This document shows positions 43,392 through 51,874 of a stretch of DNA of 64,000 nt, piece after piece (the first letter of the stretch is position 1; each line of letters opens with the position of its first letter). The notes beneath the pieces are model-generated. The model saw only the letters and a program-made list of their open reading frames with translations. It ran no database searches and was not told the origin of the DNA. Origin of the DNA: Streptomyces globisporus. GTDB taxonomy: Bacteria > Actinomycetota > Actinomycetes > Streptomycetales > Streptomycetaceae. Made by a program: the position numbers and the translations under genes. The stretch is taken from assembly GCA_014649555.1 (NCBI GenBank), contig BMTG01000002.1, positions 372,001 to 436,000 of the forward strand, written 5' to 3'.

Positions 43392-43628
43392 TCAGGTGAG
43401 CAGGAAGTCGGCCTGGCCGGCCTTGGCGCCCTGGATGAACGCGGCGATCTCGCCGTTGGAGTAGATGAGAGCGGGGCCGTCGGGATCGGCGGACTGGCGT
43501 ACGGCGACCCGCCCGTCGGCGAGTTTCATCGCCTCGATGCAGTTTCCGCCGTTCCCGCCGCTCCACGGCTTGTACCAGCCTTCGGAGCCGAGGTCACCGG
43601 CCGGCATGCCGTTGTATATGTGGTTCAT
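43392..43628 (-). CDS. DUF397 protein
   Basis: 78 residues with the DUF397 pattern: WYKPWSGGNGGNCIEAMKLADGRVAVRQSADPDGPALIYSNGEIAAFIQGAKAGQADFL. The ATG shares one base with the stop of the upstream XRE gene (TGATG). DUF397 proteins pair with DUF5753 XRE regulators in Streptomyces, as WhiJ-type systems, and probably modulate the partner regulator. Confidence 0.9.
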   Translation of the reverse strand: MNHIYNGMPAGDLGSEGWYKPWSGGNGGNCIEAMKLADGRVAVRQSADPDGPALIYSNGEIAAFIQGAKAGQADFLLT

Positions 43629-44488
43629 CACAGCTCCTTGCGGAAGTCCCGGAGGATTTCCTTCGTGCGTTGTGCAGTTGCGGCCTGAGCCGCCATGCGG
43701 TCCATGACTTCGAGGTAGGAGGCCACCTCGGGGCGGGCGTCGAAGTAGACGGCACCGGTCAGGTACTCGCTGTAGACCATGTCGGGGAGTTCGGGTACGG
43801 CGAACCGGAAGAGAACGAAGGGACCGTAGGTTCCCGGGTGGTGGCCGGAGGCGAACTCCGCGATCTGCAGGGTGACATGCGGAAGCTCCGTGGCTTCGAG
43901 CAGCTTGTCGATCTGCCCGCGCATCACCTGCGCGCTCTCGACAGGCCGCCGCAGCACGGTCTCGTCCATGATCACCCAGAGCCGGGGGGCGTCCTCCTTG
44001 GCCAGCAGGGACTGCCGCTCCATCCGCAGCGCCACATGGCGCTCGATGTCCTCGGGCCGCGTCTGGCCGACCGCACCGGTCCGCATCACGGAGCGGGCGT
44101 AGTCCTCGGTCTGGAGCAGTCCGGGCACGAAGTGCGGCTCGTACATGCGCAGCAGGCTCGCGGCGCCCTCCAGGCTGACGTACATGCTGAACCAGTCGGG
44201 CAGCACGTCGTGGAATCGCTGCCACCAGCCCGGCCTGTTCGCCTCCTCCGCGAGGTCGACGAAGGCCTCGGCCTCCTGGTCGGCGACGCCGTACGCCTTC
44301 AGCAGCAGCTGGACGTAGGGGATCTTCAGCCCGACCTCGGCCGTCTCCATTCTGCGTATCGTCGCGGGGGCGACCCGGAGGACCTTCGCCGCCTGGTCAC
44401 GGGTCAGACCGACACGCTCGCGCAGATCCTGCAGGCGCTTGCCGAGAACGACCTGGCCCACGGTCGGGGCGGACCGCGGTTCGCTCAC
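43628..44488 (-). CDS. XRE-family regulator with DUF5753 domain (WhiJ-like)
   Basis: 286 residues. An N-terminal HTH (about 12-66) reads LGKRLQDLRERVGLTRDQAAKVLRVAPATIRRMETAEVGLKIPYVQLLL. A DUF5753 domain (about 90-280) has EGAASLLRMYEPHFVPGLLQTEDYARSVMR, LWVIMDETVLRRPV and GPFVLFRF. I chose the GTG at 44488 because GGGGAGG stands six bases upstream; an ATG at 44503 lies in front of that site. It forms an operon with DUF397 and is divergent from an anti-sigma-like ATPase gene. A 21-bp inverted repeat at 44553-44573 is the likely operator. Confidence 0.9.
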   Translation of the reverse strand: MSEPRSAPTVGQVVLGKRLQDLRERVGLTRDQAAKVLRVAPATIRRMETAEVGLKIPYVQLLLKAYGVADQEAEAFVDLAEEANRPGWWQRFHDVLPDWFSMYVSLEGAASLLRMYEPHFVPGLLQTEDYARSVMRTGAVGQTRPEDIERHVALRMERQSLLAKEDAPRLWVIMDETVLRRPVESAQVMRGQIDKLLEATELPHVTLQIAEFASGHHPGTYGPFVLFRFAVPELPDMVYSEYLTGAVYFDARPEVASYLEVMDRMAAQAATAQRTKEILRDFRKEL

Positions 44489-44552
44489 TTCAGACCTCCC
44501 CATGCGCTGTTTTGCGAGCAGTGTGCCATGCGTGCGCCCCCAACGACACAGT

Positions 44553-44573
44553 CACTCTGGAAATTTCAGAGTG
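44553..44573. promoter_or_regulatory. Inverted repeat in the XRE / ATPase divergent region
   Basis: CACTCTG (44553-44559) and CAGAGTG (44567-44573) form a perfect 7-bp dyad around GAAATTT, which is itself part of a GAAATTTC palindrome. It lies 65 bp upstream of the XRE start and about 120 bp upstream of the ATPase start. It is a candidate autoregulatory operator for the XRE protein. Confidence 0.6.
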
Positions 44574-44695
44574 CCCCTTGCCAAGTGTCATCGTCAGGGG
44601 GAGAGTTGACTCCCGAACCAGTTCGCTCAGTCATGCCCGCCCCCGAGCATCCGGGGGACGAAGCGTGACGCAGCCCCCACTGTGAGGAATCGGTC

Positions 44696-45172
44696 GTGGC
44701 ACCTGGCAGTGCGCTCATCCCCCGGCTCGCGGACCTCAGCCCCGGGACGGAGGCGCTCCGTTATTGCTTCGCGCTGCCGGCGCAGCCCGAGTCGGTGGCC
44801 GGTGCGCGGGAGCTGACGCGAACGCGGCTGGACGCCTGGCAGCTGGGCCGGGACGCCTGCGACGCGGCGGTCCTCATCGTCTCCGAGCTGGTGACCAACG
44901 CCGTCGTGCACACCGCGAGCACCCGGGTGGTCTGCGAGCTGAGCCGGTTCGGCAGACGACTGCGGATAGCCGTGCAGGACCAGGGGCACCAGCCTTGCGG
45001 CCCGCGGCTGCGCCCCTCCTCCGACGACGAGCACGGCCGTGGTCTGCTCCTCGTCGAGGCGATGAGCAGCGCCTGGGGATCGCACGACGCCCAGGACGCC
45101 TCCGGGCGCATCGTCTGGGCGGAGCTGCCGCACGGCGCCGAGCAGTTGTCCGGCGCGGAGCGGCCGTGTTGA
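44696..45172 (+). CDS. Anti-sigma-factor-like ATP-binding protein (HATPase_c)
   Basis: 158 residues in the RsbW/SpoIIAB-like GHKL fold: an N box in LIVSELVTNAVVHT, a G1-like VQDQGHQP and a G2-like HGRGLLLVEAMSSAWG. Such Streptomyces proteins are often paired with XRE/DUF397 loci, and may act as serine kinases of anti-sigma antagonists. GAGGAA precedes the GTG at 44696. Its end overlaps the next gene. Confidence 0.88.
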   Translation: MAPGSALIPRLADLSPGTEALRYCFALPAQPESVAGARELTRTRLDAWQLGRDACDAAVLIVSELVTNAVVHTASTRVVCELSRFGRRLRIAVQDQGHQPCGPRLRPSSDDEHGRGLLLVEAMSSAWGSHDAQDASGRIVWAELPHGAEQLSGAERPC

Positions 45173-45603
45173 GGAACGCGCTGTCCCGGCTGCGCGCGGC
45201 GCACCGGGGCGGGAAGCCCGAAGAGGCCCGCGGCGGCCGGGTGCGGCTGGCGCTGCCGGCCTCGATGTCGGCGACTCTGGGCTGTGACGCGGTCGGGGTG
45301 CCTGCCCGGCACGGCTTCCGCCTCATGTCCCATCTGCCGCGTACCGGCTGTGTCTTCGCCGACGCGGACCGCTGGTGGTGGATCGTCCCGGCCGGCTCCG
45401 ACCTGGATCTGGACTGGCCCGAACAGGTGACGTACGCACGTGACGCGGCCGTGCCCGGCGGTCGCCCCCGGTTGATCCACTCGCCGGACGCCCTCACCCC
45501 GTACACCCCGCCGATCCCGCTGTTCCTGATGGTCTGCCAGGTGACGGGGGTGACCCCGAGCTGGGCCGCCCCCGGCAGGCGGAGCGTCGTGGCGTCCGGC
45601 TGA
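45166..45603 (+). CDS. Conserved protein of unknown function, coupled to the ATPase gene
   Basis: 145 residues: a basic N-terminus (RLRAAHRGGKPEEARGGR), then a globular part with ATLGCDAVGVPARHGFRLMSHLPRTGCVFADADRWWWIVPAGSDLDLDWPEQVTY. The conserved-looking core is WWWIVPAGSD. I chose the GTG at 45166, with GGAG five bases upstream. It overlaps the ATPase stop by seven bases, so the two are translationally coupled. No catalytic motif is seen. Confidence 0.75.
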   Translation: MLRNALSRLRAAHRGGKPEEARGGRVRLALPASMSATLGCDAVGVPARHGFRLMSHLPRTGCVFADADRWWWIVPAGSDLDLDWPEQVTYARDAAVPGGRPRLIHSPDALTPYTPPIPLFLMVCQVTGVTPSWAAPGRRSVVASG

Positions 45604-45618
45604 CCGGGCGCAGAGCCC

Positions 45619-45669
45619 ACGACCGAACGAGCCGGGCCCGGTCAGGTCGGGCCCGTCTCGTTCGGTCGT
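45619..45669. terminator. Bidirectional terminator between convergent genes
   Basis: Two 22-base arms (45619-45640 and 45648-45669) pair with a single mismatch around a seven-base loop, midway between convergent stops at 45603 and 45683. Confidence 0.85.
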
Positions 45670-45682
45670 GTTCCCTGCCGGG

Positions 45683-47029
45683 TCAGGCCCTGTCGAGGTA
45701 TGCGAGCCCGGGGTGAACCTCGCTGTAGCGGTCGAGGAGCCGCCGGGCCACCGTGACGGAGTCCACCAGCGGGTGCAGGGCGAAGGCCTGGACGGCCGCC
45801 GCGCGGGACCCGCTCTCCGCCGCTTCCAGCACGGCCCGCTCCACGGCCTTCACCGCGGTGACGAGGCCGACCGCGTGGTACGGCAGCGGCGGGACGGTCA
45901 CCGGGTGGGCCCCGTTGGCGTCGACGAGGCAGGGCACCTCAACGACCGCGTCCGCGTCCAGGACCGACAGGGTGGTGCGGTTGCGGACGTTGAGGATCAG
46001 GGAGGTGCGTTCGTTGCGGGCGACGGCCCGCATGAGCGCGAGCGCGACCTGTTCGTAGCCGCCGGACTCCAGGTCGCTCTCCTCCCGCTCCCCCGCCCCG
46101 GCGACCTCGCGGTTCTCCGCCATGTACGTCGCCTCGCGTTCGGCACGGGTGCGGTCCCAGGTGTCCCAGGCGGGCGTGCCGGGTTCGCGCATCCGGGCGT
46201 AGAAGCCCTCCTGCTGGTCCTGGAGGAACGCACCCCGGGTCTGCTCTGCCTCCTGGTAGGCGCGTACGGCCTCGCGGTTGACGTAGTAGTAGTGCAGGTA
46301 TTCGTTGGGGATCGCGCCCAGCGACCGGAGCAGTTCCGCGCCGAACAGGCGCCCCTCCTCGAAGGATTCGAGCAGCTTCGGGTCGGCGAGCAGCCGGGGC
46401 AGTTCGTCGCGCCCGTCGACGTACAGCCCGCGCACCCACCCGAGGTGGTTGAGCCCGGCGTAGTCGATCCAGGCCCGGTCCGGGTCGGCGCCCAGGACAC
46501 GGGCGATGCGCCTCCCGAGCCCGACCGGCGAGTCGCAGATCCCGATGACCCGGTCGCCCAGGTGCCGGGACATGGCCTCGGTGACCAGACCCGCCGGGTT
46601 GGTGAAGTTGATGACCCAGGCCTGCGGGGCGAGGTGGGCGATGCGCCGGGCGAGGTCGAGGGCGACAGGCACGGTGCGCAGCCCGTACGCGATGCCTCCG
46701 GCGCCGACCGTCTCCTGGCCGAGCACGCCTTCGTCGAGCGCCACCCGTTCGTCGGCGGCACGGCCGGCGAGTCCGCCGACGCGGATGGCGGAGAAGACGA
46801 AGTCGGCGCCGCGCAGCGCCTCGTCGAGTTCCGTGGTGGCGACGACGGCCGGGGCGTCCGCGATGTCCCGCCCCTGTTCCGCGAGGACGCGGGCGACGGC
46901 GGTGAGCCGGTCGGCGTCCGTGTCGTACAGCGTGACCCGGGAGACGCGGCCCTCGGCGTGATCACCGAGGAGTGCCCCGTACACGAGAGGCACCCGGAAT
47001 CCGCCACCGCCAAGAATTGTCAGCTTCAC
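45683..47029 (-). CDS. Family 4 glycoside hydrolase (6-phospho-beta-glucosidase-like)
   Basis: 448 residues with the GH4 fold. NAD-binding: MKLTILGGGGFRVPLVYGAL. Middle: VFSAIRVGGLAGRAADERVALDEGVLGQETVGAGGIAYGLRTVP, WVINFTNPAGLVTEAMSRHL and IGICDSPVGLGRRIA (Cys of the metal site). Metal/base region: YAGLNHLGWVRGL. C-terminal: GYEQVALALMRAVARNERTSLILNVRN. GH4 enzymes cleave phospho-glycosides by an NAD-dependent oxidation-elimination route with a divalent metal. Substrate stereochemistry cannot be fixed by eye. There is no PTS gene nearby. Confidence 0.9.
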   Translation of the reverse strand: MKLTILGGGGFRVPLVYGALLGDHAEGRVSRVTLYDTDADRLTAVARVLAEQGRDIADAPAVVATTELDEALRGADFVFSAIRVGGLAGRAADERVALDEGVLGQETVGAGGIAYGLRTVPVALDLARRIAHLAPQAWVINFTNPAGLVTEAMSRHLGDRVIGICDSPVGLGRRIARVLGADPDRAWIDYAGLNHLGWVRGLYVDGRDELPRLLADPKLLESFEEGRLFGAELLRSLGAIPNEYLHYYYVNREAVRAYQEAEQTRGAFLQDQQEGFYARMREPGTPAWDTWDRTRAEREATYMAENREVAGAGEREESDLESGGYEQVALALMRAVARNERTSLILNVRNRTTLSVLDADAVVEVPCLVDANGAHPVTVPPLPYHAVGLVTAVKAVERAVLEAAESGSRAAAVQAFALHPLVDSVTVARRLLDRYSEVHPGLAYLDRA

Positions 47030-47155
47030 GCTGCTCGATGGTACGGGCAGGCCGGAGCCGCGCGGGCGGGCCGCGCCCGGCCCGGTGCGCGACGCGGCGG
47101 CCCCGGGCCCGTGGGCGTGATCCGGGGCCGCCGCGGCCGGAGCGTGGAGGCCGGG

Positions 47156-48718
47156 TCAGTAGCCGTTCCACCAGCGGGTGACCGCCTGCCAGAGCCGGGC
47201 GGGGGCCGCGGGGCGGCGCTGGCGCGGGATCGTCGCGACCGGCGCGGGGGCGGGGCCGGCGGCCGGAACCGGTTCGGCCGGCGGGGTGGGCAGGGGAACC
47301 GTGCCCGGGGCGTGGGCGGGCTGTGCTCCGGCCGCCTCCTCGTGCCGGGGCTCGGGGACGGTCCTGGCCGGGGACGAGATCTCCCAGGCGTCGGCGGGCC
47401 GGGGGGTGCGGGCCATCACGGAGAGCGGGTCGGCGTCCAGCTTCTGCTGCGGGCTGGGGGCGAACTTCACCGGCAGCTCCACCAGGTGGCGGGACATGAT
47501 GTTGCCGACCCAGCGCAGCTCGCTCTCGCCGACGCCGAGCTCCAGGTCCGGCAGGCGCATCAGGAGCGCGTCGACGCCGACATCGGCGATGGCCCGGCCG
47601 ATGTCCTGCCCCGGGCACTCGTGGGGGCCGCCGCTGAAGGCGAGGTGGGCACGGTTGCCGCCCATGTCGGCGCCCAGGTCGGGGCGGACGGTGGGGTCGG
47701 TGTTGGCCGGGGCGATCCCGACGAGGAGGGCGTCGCCCGCCTTGATCTGCTGGCCGCCCAGCTCGGTGTCGCCGACGGCCCAGCGGCCGAAGACGGCGGT
47801 GAACGGCGGTTCGTCCCAGAGGGTCTGCTCGACCGCCTCGGGGACGGTCATGTGCCCGCCGCTGAGCCGGGCGCGGAAGCGCGGGTCGATGAGGACCATG
47901 CGCAGCACGTTGGCGATGAGGTTGGCGGTGGACTCGTACGCGGCGATCAGGATGAGGCGCAGGTGTTCGACGACCTCGATGTCGGTCATCGTCGCGGGGT
48001 GCTCGACCAGCCAGCTGGCGAAGTCGTGGGCCGGTTCGGCGCGGCGGCGCTCGACCAGGCGGGTCAGCACGGCCACGATGTGGGCGTTGGAGGCCACGGC
48101 GGTCTCGGTGCCGCGGGTCATGTCGCGGGCGGCCTGGACGAGGCGCTCGTCGTACTCCTCGGGCATGCCGAAGATCGCGCACATCACCATCATCGGCAGG
48201 TGCTCCGCGAACTGGCTGACCAGGTCGGCGGTGCCCTTCTCGCAGAAGTCGTTGACCAGGCGGTTACTGAAGCGGTTGATGTGGCGGCGCACGCCGCGGG
48301 TGTCGATGCGCTCCATGCTGTCGGTGACCGCGCCGCGCTGCCGCTCGTGCTTGGCGCCGTCGGCGAAGACGCAGACGGGCTGCCAGGTGAAGATCGGGGC
48401 GAGCGGGTGGTCGGGCGCGACGCTGCCGTCCTGGAGTGCCCGCCAGCGCCGCGAGTCCCGGGAGAACTGGGACGGCGTACGGGTGAGGTGGAGGTTCTCG
48501 CTGTGGCCGAGGACGAGCCAGGCGGGGACGTCGCCGTGGAGCAGGACCGGGGCGACCGTGCCGTGTTCGGCGCGGAGCTTGTCGTAGAGGCCCGCAGGGT
48601 TGTTCTCCGCCTCGGGGCCATGAAGGCGGCGCAGTCCGCCGGGGCCGATGTCGAGGTTGTGGGCCGGGCACTGGGGCGGGGGCACGGCGCCGGGTTCGTG
48701 GTGGAAGGGGGTTGTCAC
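47156..48718 (-). CDS. cvnE: Conservon cytochrome P450 (CYP157-like, no ExxR motif)
   Basis: 520 residues. The heme loop is FSGGPHECPG (361-370, ligand Cys368) and the I-helix is LIAAYESTANL (about 257-267). At the K-helix position where nearly all P450s have ExxR, this protein reads EQTLW (297-301), so both invariant residues are absent. That substitution is the known hallmark of the Streptomyces CYP157 family, whose members sit in conservons. A Pro/Ala-rich tail of about 85 residues follows the catalytic domain (after 430). I chose the GTG at 48718, preceded by GGAG. It is the last conservon gene, 148 bp after cvnD. The substrate is unknown. Confidence 0.9.
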   Translation of the reverse strand: MTTPFHHEPGAVPPPQCPAHNLDIGPGGLRRLHGPEAENNPAGLYDKLRAEHGTVAPVLLHGDVPAWLVLGHSENLHLTRTPSQFSRDSRRWRALQDGSVAPDHPLAPIFTWQPVCVFADGAKHERQRGAVTDSMERIDTRGVRRHINRFSNRLVNDFCEKGTADLVSQFAEHLPMMVMCAIFGMPEEYDERLVQAARDMTRGTETAVASNAHIVAVLTRLVERRRAEPAHDFASWLVEHPATMTDIEVVEHLRLILIAAYESTANLIANVLRMVLIDPRFRARLSGGHMTVPEAVEQTLWDEPPFTAVFGRWAVGDTELGGQQIKAGDALLVGIAPANTDPTVRPDLGADMGGNRAHLAFSGGPHECPGQDIGRAIADVGVDALLMRLPDLELGVGESELRWVGNIMSRHLVELPVKFAPSPQQKLDADPLSVMARTPRPADAWEISSPARTVPEPRHEEAAGAQPAHAPGTVPLPTPPAEPVPAAGPAPAPVATIPRQRRPAAPARLWQAVTRWWNGY

Positions 48719-48866
48719 AGGGGCTCCAGGGATCAGGATTCCAGGGCTGGTGCACAAGCGGGCGGGTGCGGCGGGGCGTTCGGGCGCGGGCGGGCCGGGG
48801 GCGTACGCCGGGGATGGCGCGCGCCCCCGGGTCGGTCCCGTCGCCGGGCCCCGGGGTGCGGGGGTG

Positions 48867-49481
48867 TCAGGCGAGGGGGACGGCCAGGCTGTGCAGGTAG
48901 CGCATCAGGGTCATCAGCACATCGCGGCTGGAGGCCCGCAGCCGGGCGTCGCAGTCGATCATCGGGACCTCGTCCGGCAGGTCGAGGGCTCTGCGCAGGG
49001 CCTCGACCGGGTGGTGCGGTGCGTCGGGGAAGGTGTTCACGGCGACCACGAACGGCACGCCGCGCTCCTCCAGCCGGCCGATGACGTCGAAGCTGACTTC
49101 GAGGCGTCTCGTGTCGATGAGGACGACCGCGCCGAGGGCGCCCTCGAAGAGGCCGTTCCACAGGAACCAGAAGCGTTCCTGGCCGGGGGTGCCGAACAGA
49201 TAGAGGATCAGTTCCTCGCTGAGGCTGATCCGTCCGAAGTCCATGGCGACGGTGGTGGCGGTCTTCGTCTCCACCCCGGCGTTGTCGTCCACGCCGACGC
49301 CGGCCTGGGTCATGGTCTCTTCGGTGGTCAGCGGCCGGATCTCGCTCACCGAGCCGACCATCGTCGTCTTGCCGACGCCGAACCCTCCGACGATCACGAC
49401 CTTCACCGCGGCGGTGGCCGTGGTGGGGAGGACGTCCTCGGTGCGGGGTCCGGTGATCGTGTCAGAGCTTCTGAAGTCCAT
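48867..49481 (-). CDS. cvnD: Conservon small GTPase-like protein
   Basis: 204 residues with a Ras-like nucleotide site: P-loop VGGFGVGKTTMVGSVSEI (about 32-42), LFGTPGQERFWFLWNGL (G3) and VVAVNTFPDA (G4-like, NxxP). Conservon CvnD proteins bind GTP and are thought to receive signals from CvnA-C complexes, loosely like eukaryotic G-protein systems. It overlaps cvnC by 20 bases, an unusually long overlap for this operon. Confidence 0.93.
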   Translation of the reverse strand: MDFRSSDTITGPRTEDVLPTTATAAVKVVIVGGFGVGKTTMVGSVSEIRPLTTEETMTQAGVGVDDNAGVETKTATTVAMDFGRISLSEELILYLFGTPGQERFWFLWNGLFEGALGAVVLIDTRRLEVSFDVIGRLEERGVPFVVAVNTFPDAPHHPVEALRRALDLPDEVPMIDCDARLRASSRDVLMTLMRYLHSLAVPLA

Positions 49482-49833
49482 GCATCACCGCTTCGAGAAG
49501 GGACCTGTCGGGGAGAGTGGCGCGGACGATCGGCGCGCGCGACTCGATGAGCTCGGTGGCGAGGAGATCGCTCAGGAGCGAGGTGACCACGCTGAACGGC
49601 AGGCCGAGGTAGGCCGAGATCTCGGCGACGGACAACGGGGCCTGGCAGAGCCGCAGGATCGCCGCCTGTTCGGGCTGGAACGTCGGCGAGGGCTCCGCCT
49701 GCGCGACGACCATCGTGACCAGGTCGAGCGCGGCCCGTTCGCTGTCGTCGAGATCGCCGGTGATCACGTACAGCCGTTCCGGATCGAGGAGATCCGGGTC
49801 GGCCTTGCGGCGTTCTCGTCGAGGTCCACTCAT
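49462..49833 (-). CDS. cvnC: Conservon DUF742 protein
   Basis: 123 residues with the DUF742 winged-helix-like fold: PERLYVITGDLDDSERAALDLVTMVVA, EQAAILRLCQAPLSVAEISAYLGLPFSVVTSLLSDLL and a C-terminal PDRSLLEAVMHGLQKL. CvnC is thought to bridge CvnB and CvnD. The ATG overlaps the cvnB stop (ATGA). Confidence 0.93.
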   Translation of the reverse strand: MSGPRRERRKADPDLLDPERLYVITGDLDDSERAALDLVTMVVAQAEPSPTFQPEQAAILRLCQAPLSVAEISAYLGLPFSVVTSLLSDLLATELIESRAPIVRATLPDRSLLEAVMHGLQKL

Positions 49834-50216
49834 CCGGACTGCCCGCCGTGGCGGGGCGGGCTGGTCAGATGGGCACCGATCCGCACGACCATGTCCCGCA
49901 TCCGCGCCCCGACGAGCCCGGCGTCGACGGTCTCGCCGGCCAGGACCGCGAGATACGCGCCGGTGCCGGCCGCCATCAAGTAGAAGAACCCGCCCGTGAC
50001 CTCGATGACCACGAGCTTCATCAGTCCGTCGCTGTACGGGATCTCGGTGGCCACCGCGGCGGCCAGGCTCTGCAGTCCGGCGCAGGCCGCCGCGAGCCGG
50101 TCGGCGACGTCGGGGTCGCCGCCGTGCATCGCGATGCGCAGGCCGTCCGACGAGAGCACCACGATCTGGTGGATGCTCGGAACGTCCTCGGCCAGCTCCT
50201 TGAGCATCCAGTCCAT
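49830..50216 (-). CDS. cvnB: Conservon roadblock/LC7 protein
   Basis: 128 residues with the roadblock/LC7 pattern: LKELAEDVPSIHQIVVLSSDGLRIAMHGGDPDVADRLAAACAGLQSLAAAVATEI and YLAVLAGETVDAGLVGARM. Roadblock proteins dimerise and regulate small GTPases. I chose the ATG at 50216 with GGGGAA upstream, instead of the in-frame ATG at 50258 that lies within the cvnA coding region. Confidence 0.92.
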   Translation of the reverse strand: MDWMLKELAEDVPSIHQIVVLSSDGLRIAMHGGDPDVADRLAAACAGLQSLAAAVATEIPYSDGLMKLVVIEVTGGFFYLMAAGTGAYLAVLAGETVDAGLVGARMRDMVVRIGAHLTSPPRHGGQSG

Positions 50217-50233
50217 GTTTCCCCGCTGCTGGA

Positions 50234-51874
50234 TCACTTCAGGTCTCCCTTGTCCCACGCGTCATCGGAGTCTTCGCCGTGCTTTCGTTCCTGCGGTACG
50301 CCGTTGACGGCCTTGGTGAAGGCCTCCAGCCACAGGCCGGGAGGCTTCTCCTCGCCGCGTCCGCCGTCCGCGCCCTCGCCCGGGCCGGGCTGGAACCCGT
50401 TGGCGGCGGCCGGGGGCGGGGTGGGCTGCTGCGGCAGGTTGTGCGAGCCGAGCGGGGCGCGGCCCCGGCTGCGGCGCTGCGGCAGCCCGTTCTCGGTCCA
50501 CTCGGTGACCACGGGAACGTCGTCCTCCATGGCGGCCGCGGGAGCGGCCGGGCGCGCGGCGGCCGCGGGGGCGCCGGTGGGCACCGGTGCGGCCACGGAC
50601 GGCACGGGGCCGGTGGCGGCGGGCTTGGGCTTGCGCTTGCCGGGCGGCGGCACCACGTGCTGGAGCTGCGACATGTCCAGGGAGCTGGTGGGCCGGGAGG
50701 TGGCGCCGATGCCGTGGGCGATGCCCGGGGCGGGCCCGGTGGTGATCATCTCGCGCGGCACGATGAGGACGGCGCGGACGCCGCCGTACGCCGACTGACG
50801 CAGCGACACCTGGAGCTGGTACATCCGGGAGAGCCGGCCGACGACGGCCATGCCGAGGCGCGGGGACTCCCCGAGGTCGTTCATGTTGATGCCGGCCTGA
50901 GCCTGGGCGAGCATGTTCTCGGCCCGGGCGCGGGCCTCCTCGCTGAGGCTGACGCCGCCGTCCTCGATCTCGATGGCGATGCCGGTCTGCACCTCGACCG
51001 CGGTGACGTGCACCCGGGTCTGGGGCGGCGAGTAGCGGGTCGCGTTGTCGAGGAGTTCGGCGCAGGCGTGGATGAGCGGTTCGACCGAGGTGCCGACGAT
51101 GGCGACCTTGGAGATCGAGTGCAGATCGACGCGCTGGTACTCCAGGATGCGGGACATCGCGCCGCGCAACACGCTGAACAGCGGTACGGGCTTGGGCCAC
51201 TGGCGGCTGGGGCGGGCGCCGCCGAGCACGGCGATGGAGTCGGCGAGCCGGCCGATCAGCGCGGTGCCGTGGTCGATGCGCAGCAGGTCGTCGAAGACCT
51301 CGGGGTTGCGCCCGTAGTGGTCCTCCATCTCCCGCAGTTCACTGGCCTGGCGGTGCACGATCGCCTGGACGCGGCGGGCGACGCTGACGAAGGCGCGCTG
51401 GGCGGAGTCACGCCGGGCCTCCTCGTTGTCGATGACTTCGAGGACCTGGTGGATCTGCTCGCGCAGCGCCTTGGGCAGATGGCGGTTGGCCGCGTCCGCG
51501 TCGACGATGTCGCGCATCACCTCGTCGGGTGAATTGCCCACGCGCAGCCGCCGGATGGCGGCGGGCATGACTTCCTTGGTGAGCCGTACCGTCTCGGCGT
51601 CGTGCGAGAGGATGCGGTGTTCCAGGTAGGCGATGCGCTGTTCGCACTCGGCGCGCTGGACGCGCGTGGCTCGTCGAGCCCGGTGGAGCGCCACGGTGAG
51701 TACGGCGACCACGAGCGTGGCGATCGCGCCGCACACGGCGACTGGTATCCGCGCGGCCGGTGCGACCAGGGCCGACCCGGCGGCGGTCGCGCCGAGGAGC
51801 AGGACCACGGGCAGCAGGACTACGCGGACGACGGGTACTTCTCTGTCGGTCGGCGGTGATTCAACACGGACCAT
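50234..51874 (-). CDS. cvnA: Conservon sensor kinase-like membrane protein
   Basis: 546 residues. Two N-terminal helices (about 16-36 and 43-62) are followed by a helical linker and a dimerisation-like helix with FDDLLRIDHGTALIGRLAD. The GHKL ATP-binding domain has HACAELLDNATRYSPP (N box), EIEDGGVSLSEEARARAENML (G1) and RLGMAVVGRLSRMYQLQVSL (G2). A long Pro/Ala-rich C-terminal region (about 400-500) and a charged tail follow. It is the first gene of the conservon, and AGAGGG precedes the ATG. There is no extracellular sensor domain larger than a short loop, so the signal is unclear. Confidence 0.93.
   Translation of the reverse strand: MVRVESPPTDREVPVVRVVLLPVVLLLGATAAGSALVAPAARIPVAVCGAIATLVVAVLTVALHRARRATRVQRAECEQRIAYLEHRILSHDAETVRLTKEVMPAAIRRLRVGNSPDEVMRDIVDADAANRHLPKALREQIHQVLEVIDNEEARRDSAQRAFVSVARRVQAIVHRQASELREMEDHYGRNPEVFDDLLRIDHGTALIGRLADSIAVLGGARPSRQWPKPVPLFSVLRGAMSRILEYQRVDLHSISKVAIVGTSVEPLIHACAELLDNATRYSPPQTRVHVTAVEVQTGIAIEIEDGGVSLSEEARARAENMLAQAQAGINMNDLGESPRLGMAVVGRLSRMYQLQVSLRQSAYGGVRAVLIVPREMITTGPAPGIAHGIGATSRPTSSLDMSQLQHVVPPPGKRKPKPAATGPVPSVAAPVPTGAPAAAARPAAPAAAMEDDVPVVTEWTENGLPQRRSRGRAPLGSHNLPQQPTPPPAAANGFQPGPGEGADGGRGEEKPPGLWLEAFTKAVNGVPQERKHGEDSDDAWDKGDLK

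Noticed and set aside
45668-49084. 1138-residue open frame antisense to GH4, P450 and cvnD
   Set aside because: Mirror frame of three well-supported minus-strand genes.
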